64,000 nt of DNA from NCBI GenBank assembly GCA_905182165.1, contig CAJJAK010000001.1, positions 62,001 through 126,000 on the forward strand, read 5' to 3'. Position 1 is the first letter of the stretch. Each line of letters opens with the position of its first letter. Both the position numbers and the translations under genes were made by a program. Positions 60,367-64,000 of this stretch are shown here, piece by piece. The DNA is from an uncultured Paracoccaceae bacterium (GTDB lineage: Bacteria; Pseudomonadota; Alphaproteobacteria; Rhodobacterales; Rhodobacteraceae). The notes under the pieces are model-generated. The model worked only from the letters and a program-made list of their open reading frames with translations. It made no database searches and had not been told where the DNA came from.

Positions 60367-60547
60367 TTATATGAGTTTAATAATCAAAGGGTCGATTGGT
60401 AGTTAATCATTTATTAAATCATACTTAGTCAAAGCTTATATTAAAAGCATAGACTTCATGTTCAACTTCAATAAGAGACCTTTAGGCTAATTAATGCTTA
60501 CAATTTATACTATTCTAAAAGAAAAAATAATTTATCTATTAGTGATA

Positions 60548-62089
60548 TTAAGTTGGTGCATTTTTTTCACGACGGACTAATAATTTATTTAAAGCATTAA
60601 CATAAGCTTTTGCGCTTGCTACAACAGTATCAGTATCTGCAGATTGCCCAGTTACTATCTTTCCATTCTCTTCCATCCTAACAGAAACAGTTGCTTGAGC
60701 ATCCGTACCTTCAGTCACTGCATGCACTTGATATAATTGCAATTGAGCTTGATGAGGAAATAGTGCTTGAATGGCTTTGAATACTGCATCTACTGGGCCA
60801 TCACCAATTGCTTTATGTTTATGCTCATCTTTATCAATAATTAAAACTAAAGAAGCTGTTTGTGGACCTTCTGTACCGCAAATTACTTCAAGCGATTTTA
60901 TTTGAATTGTATCATTTGCTGCATTGGTTCCTTCATCTGAAACTAATGCCAATAAATCATCATCGTAAACTTCTTTTTTACGATCAGCTAATGTTTTAAA
61001 TCTGACAAAAACATCTTTTAATTGATTGTCACCTAAATCATAGCCAAGATCTTTTAGTTTTGAGCGCAATGCTGCTCTACCTGAATGTTTACCCATGACT
61101 AAATTTGTTTCTGATAATCCAATATCTTCTGGTCGCATAATTTCAAAGGTATCGGCTGATTTCAACATGCCATCTTGATGAATTCCAGATTCGTGTGCAA
61201 AAGCATTCTTACCTACAATAGCCTTGTTATATTGAACCTGAAATCCACTAACAGTTGCCACTCTACGACTTATATTCATAAGTTTAGTACTGTCTATTTG
61301 AGTTTGGAAAGGCATAATGTCGTTTCGAACCCTAAGGGCCATCACCACCTCCTCAAGCGCAGTATTTCCTGCCCTCTCGCCTAACCCATTTATTGTACAT
61401 TCTATTTGCCTTGCTCCTGCTTCAACAGCAGACAAAGCATTAGCCGTCGCCATTCCTAAATCATTATGACAATGGGTTGCAAAAGTTACAGTGTCTGCAC
61501 CAGGTACATTATCAATTAATGCACTAATTAATTCACCACACTCTCGTGGCGCTGTATACCCTACTGTATCAGGGATATTAATTGTTGTTGCTCCAGCATT
61601 AATAGCTATTTCCACTACTCTATATAAATAATCTAGCTCTGTTCGTGTTGCGTCCATTGGAGACCACTGGACGTTATCACAAAGGTTTCTGGCATATGTT
61701 ACGGTTTCATGTATAACGTCCGCCATTTCATCCTTGGTCAGATTAGGAATTTGTCGGTGAAGTGGAGACGTTCCTATAAAAGTATGAATACGGGGCCTTG
61801 CAGCATGTTGAACCGCTTCCCAACACCTATCGATGTCTCTAAAGTTGGCTCTACTCAAGCCACATATCACAGAATTTTTTGATCGTCTGGAAACTTCCGA
61901 AACAGCCTGAAAATCACCTTCAGATGCAATTGGGAAGCCTGCTTCAATGATATCCACACCCATTTCATCCAAAAGCTCTGCTATTTCTAACTTTTCAGCA
62001 TGGCTCATTGTCGCCCCAGGGCTCTGCTCACCATCCCTTAAAGTAGTATCAAATATTAAAACATTATCTTGTTGTTTAATGTGTTTCAT
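60548..62089 (-). CDS. leuA: 2-isopropylmalate synthase LeuA
   Basis: LeuA condenses acetyl-CoA with 2-oxoisovalerate, the first step of leucine synthesis. Motifs: FDTTLRDGEQSPGATM, AGFPIASEGDF, ATHCHNDLGMATANAL, CTINGLGERAGN and HESGIHQDG, with the C-terminal leucine-feedback domain (LYQVHAVTEGTDAQATV). I start at ATG 62087-62089 (MKHIKQQDNVLIF) because AAGAGA lies 8 bases upstream; the ATG at 62113 abuts the attenuator without a ribosome-binding site. Intact; about 513 residues. Expression is probably controlled by the leader described at 62116-62250. Confidence 0.95.
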   Translation of the reverse strand: MKHIKQQDNVLIFDTTLRDGEQSPGATMSHAEKLEIAELLDEMGVDIIEAGFPIASEGDFQAVSEVSRRSKNSVICGLSRANFRDIDRCWEAVQHAARPRIHTFIGTSPLHRQIPNLTKDEMADVIHETVTYARNLCDNVQWSPMDATRTELDYLYRVVEIAINAGATTINIPDTVGYTAPRECGELISALIDNVPGADTVTFATHCHNDLGMATANALSAVEAGARQIECTINGLGERAGNTALEEVVMALRVRNDIMPFQTQIDSTKLMNISRRVATVSGFQVQYNKAIVGKNAFAHESGIHQDGMLKSADTFEIMRPEDIGLSETNLVMGKHSGRAALRSKLKDLGYDLGDNQLKDVFVRFKTLADRKKEVYDDDLLALVSDEGTNAANDTIQIKSLEVICGTEGPQTASLVLIIDKDEHKHKAIGDGPVDAVFKAIQALFPHQAQLQLYQVHAVTEGTDAQATVSVRMEENGKIVTGQSADTDTVVASAKAYVNALNKLLVRREKNAPT

Positions 62090-62115
62090 TTTTTTTCTCT
62101 TAGCTAATTTCATTT

Positions 62116-62176
62116 ATAAGAAGGCGCTTTTACGTTACCTCTGAGCGTACGCGCCCAGACCAGGCACGCTCAGAGG
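62116..62176 (-). promoter_or_regulatory. leuA transcription attenuator: antiterminator and terminator hairpins
   Basis: On the minus strand CCTCTGAGCGT (62166-62176) pairs perfectly with ACGCTCAGAGG (62138-62148) as an 11-base antiterminator. A competing hairpin pairs GGCGC (62151-62155) with GCGCC (62123-62127), plus TACG with CGTA inside, followed by TTCTTAT (62116-62122), and would act as terminator. The two share bases 62138-62148, so they exclude each other. The leader peptide stop codon lies in the 5' arm of the antiterminator, as the classical mechanism needs. The T run is short, so the terminator may be weak. Confidence 0.75.
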
Positions 62177-62250
62177 CTGCTAAGGAGTAGTTCAGCTAAT
62201 AGCAGTTTACTATCATTTTGCTGTAATTTTATATTATTAGTTTTAAACAT
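62170..62250 (-). CDS. leuL: Leucine-rich leader peptide of leuA
   Basis: A 26-codon frame begins with ATG 62248-62250 (MFKTNNIKLQQ) and ends LLLAELLLSSL with TGA 62170-62172. Eight of its last eleven or twelve codons region are mostly leucine (seven Leu in the last eleven), using CTG, CTA, TTA, CTC and CTT. Ribosome stalling at these codons when charged tRNA-Leu is scarce would leave the antiterminator arm free and allow leuA transcription; full translation would cover it. Only AAAG precedes the ATG as a weak ribosome-binding site. The rest of 62251-62348 is the promoter region shared with the divergent SDR gene. Confidence 0.75.
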   Translation of the reverse strand: MFKTNNIKLQQNDSKLLLAELLLSSL

Positions 62251-62348
62251 ACTTTGTTATTAATAGTTTTTTTTGCAAAATAAAAGGGTATGTTTGATTA
62301 GTTGTAAAAAAACACTACTTTCCGAATTGAAACAATCAGAAGATAGAA

Positions 62349-63017
62349 ATGAAAAATGTACTAATTATAGGAGCATCCGGTGGAATAGGGTCAGCTCTAC
62401 AGAACGCCTATAACAAAAACCCATTATACGAAGTGGTAAACACTCTAACACGTTCAAGAGACAATTTTGATATAACAAACGAAAGTAACGTAGCAAGAAA
62501 TTTAGAAAAAGAAATTTCTATTTATGATGTTATTATTATCGCAACTGGAGGTGTAAAAATAAATAATGATGATCCAGAAAAAACTATCAAACGTTTGAAC
62601 TCTGATGCTATGCTAAAACAGTTTTCGTTAAATGCGTTAGGGCCTGCACTAGTTTTAAAACACATACATAAATTGATACCTAAAAATCGTCCATGTCATG
62701 TGATTGTTTTATCGGCACGGGTGGGTTCAATCACCGATAATCATCTAGGAGGTTGGATAAGTTATAGAACAGCAAAAGCGGCTTTGAACCAAATTTTACG
62801 GACCAGTGCCATTGAAATAAAACGAACGCACCCAAATGCATGTCTTCTAGCTGTGCATCCAGGAACAGTAGACACTGAGATGACCAAAAATTATACTACT
62901 CACCCAAGGGTTTCATCTCAAAAAGCAGCAAATGATATTATTAATTTAACAAAAACACTTGATGCTCAGGATAGTGGAAAGTTTTTTGATTGGGCGGGTA
63001 AAATAATACCCTGGTAA
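62349..63017 (+). CDS. Short-chain dehydrogenase of the C-factor type
   Basis: The 222-residue SDR starts MKNVLIIGASGGIGSALQ (cofactor motif), with IIIATGGVK in place of NNAG, IVLSARVGSITDNHLGGW with catalytic Ser, SYRTAKAALNQ for Tyr and Lys, and AVHPGTVDTEMTKNY. This short form resembles CsgA/C-factor-like SDRs of unknown substrate. AGAAG lies 7 bases before the ATG. It is divergent from leuA and convergent with the SseB-like gene, and intact. Confidence 0.82.
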   Translation: MKNVLIIGASGGIGSALQNAYNKNPLYEVVNTLTRSRDNFDITNESNVARNLEKEISIYDVIIIATGGVKINNDDPEKTIKRLNSDAMLKQFSLNALGPALVLKHIHKLIPKNRPCHVIVLSARVGSITDNHLGGWISYRTAKAALNQILRTSAIEIKRTHPNACLLAVHPGTVDTEMTKNYTTHPRVSSQKAANDIINLTKTLDAQDSGKFFDWAGKIIPW

Positions 63018-63033
63018 TCATTTTCGTAAATAA

Positions 63034-63801
63034 TTAACGCAACATGGGTGGTTTATTAGGATCCATTCCAGGCGCTTTGGGTTCACTGGGTTTTTCAATC
63101 TGGGGCAAATCAAAACGAAGACCAACAAGTAGAGCTTTTTTAACCAATTCATCTTCAGATTTACAAAATGTAATGTCTAAAATTAAATCTTGTATACCCG
63201 ATAATGAAAATGCTTCCGATGCCTGTTGAGCAAGCGCGTCATGGTAAAGCTTCACTGACCCAACAAAAATTAATAATAAACTTTTTGATTTAAGTTCTGT
63301 TAAATCTTGAACCAAAATAGCATATTCAGCTAAGCCAAAAGATGCAGCTAAGGCTTCGTCAAGTAACTCTACAAATCGCTCGGTGATAATTGAAGGTGAT
63401 GCAATTTCGTTGGTAGTGCTTTGTAATACCTCTTTGGTTGCTTGTGTATTTTTCATCAACCATTCTATAACCTCATCAGTTAAGATATACCCTCCCCCAC
63501 TATTATTTAAATTAACCGCAATACCTATTGAAGCATTTTGAGAGATTAATCGACGACCAGACATCGAAATAAAAAATGAACTTTCACCAGCAAAATCGAT
63601 TAGTTTCTCCTCAAGATCAAATGCAAGCATAATCACCCCTTGATCAATTTGCATTAATTTTGGTTTTGGGTTTTTGGGATCATCAATTAGAATAAATAGT
63701 TCTGTCTCCAGAAATCTTCTAAATAAAATTAAACGGTTATCTACTATATCACTAGCTGCAATTTTCTTAATTATAATATCTAAGGGAGTTTGAGTGCTCA
63801 T
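63034..63801 (-). CDS. SseB-like protein
   Basis: The 255-residue soluble protein has RRFLETELFILIDDPK, QGVIMLAFDLEEKLIDFAGE and SGGGYILTDEVIEWL, the N-terminal SseB pattern of Rhodobacterales proteins annotated as SseB family; the C-terminal part (QASEAFSLSGIQDLILDITF) matches the companion SseB C-domain, and the end is proline-rich (KPSEPKAPGMDPNKPP). Function is unknown in this group; the link with enhanced serine sensitivity or secretion in enterobacteria does not transfer. The gene is intact. Confidence 0.75.
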   Translation of the reverse strand: MSTQTPLDIIIKKIAASDIVDNRLILFRRFLETELFILIDDPKNPKPKLMQIDQGVIMLAFDLEEKLIDFAGESSFFISMSGRRLISQNASIGIAVNLNNSGGGYILTDEVIEWLMKNTQATKEVLQSTTNEIASPSIITERFVELLDEALAASFGLAEYAILVQDLTELKSKSLLLIFVGSVKLYHDALAQQASEAFSLSGIQDLILDITFCKSEDELVKKALLVGLRFDLPQIEKPSEPKAPGMDPNKPPMLR

Positions 63802-63863
63802 TTATTTAAATCTTTTTATAACACAGTTCAAATTACGTCTCAACTTCCATAATTCGTAATATT

Positions 63864-64000
63864 CTAACTTGCAAAAATAACAATTAATGCAATTGCAAAA
63901 AGAACGGTGATATTAATAACCATCACACTACTCGGATAACCTGTTACTCGTGCACTTTTAGGTCCATGAGTTTCATTTAACTTTCTATATACATATTCTA
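63864..64000 (-). CDS. C-terminus of a small membrane protein (partial)
   Basis: An open minus-strand frame enters from the right edge and reads RKLNETHGPKSARVTGYPSS followed by the helix VMVINITVLFAIALIVIFAS and TAG at 63864-63866. Tail-end membrane helix, no recognised family; the start lies outside the window. The spacing of 62 bases to the SseB-like gene on the same strand would permit co-transcription. Confidence 0.55.
   Translation of the reverse strand, partial: EYVYRKLNETHGPKSARVTGYPSSVMVINITVLFAIALIVIFAS

Noticed and set aside
62090..62113. Upstream ATG of leuA
   Set aside because: It abuts the attenuator terminator and has no ribosome-binding site; the ATG at 62087-62089 fits the family N-terminus.

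Overview
The window reads as part of a small, AT-rich (about one third G+C by eye) marine alphaproteobacterial chromosome, most likely a Rhodobacterales lineage. Support for this comes from gene content and order (leuA-mreBCD-mrdA-rodA-ghrA; yfgM-bamB-der; ccmABCDG next to acnA; pyrC-pyrE), from a DUF6280-type small protein and an SseB-like protein, and from an osmolyte and organosulfur catabolic repertoire (methanethiol oxidase, carnitine, choline and ectoine genes). I see no rRNA, tRNA, insertion sequence, prophage or CRISPR, and no gene that I recognise as a transcription factor.

Layout. 1-12 kb: the end of a short-chain dehydrogenase, der-bamB-yfgM (minus), an RND efflux pair (plus), an Atm1-type ABC exporter and a LysM protein carrying eighteen 18-bp tandem repeats (minus). 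12-17.4 kb: a broken locus with remnants of two genes, a GC-rich two-hairpin element, Fe/Mn superoxide dismutase, and a sulfur module made of a PCu(A)C copper chaperone divergent from sulfide:quinone oxidoreductase, methanethiol oxidase and a six-helix membrane protein. 17.4-21.4 kb: housekeeping (rpmB, meaB, msrB, efp) plus a DMT transporter. 21.4-33.3 kb: ten catabolic genes, nine on the minus strand, for carnitine (dehydrogenase-thioesterase fusion, BKACE, Rieske oxygenase), choline (GMC/BetA-like), related oxidoreductases, a HisD-family dehydrogenase, and a divergent ectoine hydrolase.

33.4-37.7 kb: infC, a DUF938 methyltransferase, a three-gene cobalt-type nitrile hydratase/thiocyanate hydrolase coupled to an EamA transporter, and an LpxL-type acyltransferase. 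37.7-45.1 kb: acnA, ccmABCDG, pyrC and pyrE; the last 70 bases of pyrC and all of pyrE are in much more GC-rich DNA than the surroundings. 45.1-53.9 kb: a ThDP enzyme, a coupled HAD/dehydratase pair, a CocE hydrolase, HyuA and a crotonase. 53.9-64 kb: ghrA and the rod-shape/elongasome operon, then leuA preceded by a leucine-rich leader peptide and mutually exclusive hairpins (a ribosome-mediated attenuator), an SDR, an SseB-like gene and a partial membrane protein.

About half of the long genes are interrupted by one or more single-base frameshifts, many at short G/C or A/T runs, while their protein sequences otherwise look well conserved. I read this as uncorrected long-read or low-coverage indel error, not decay, and give such genes their full restored extent. 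Gene ends inferred across frameshifts may be off by a few bases. No gene-free stretch exceeds about 265 bases; the largest are 3594-3878, 46853-47114, 52850-53084, 62251-62348 and the region around 12.0-12.6 kb, described under individual entries.
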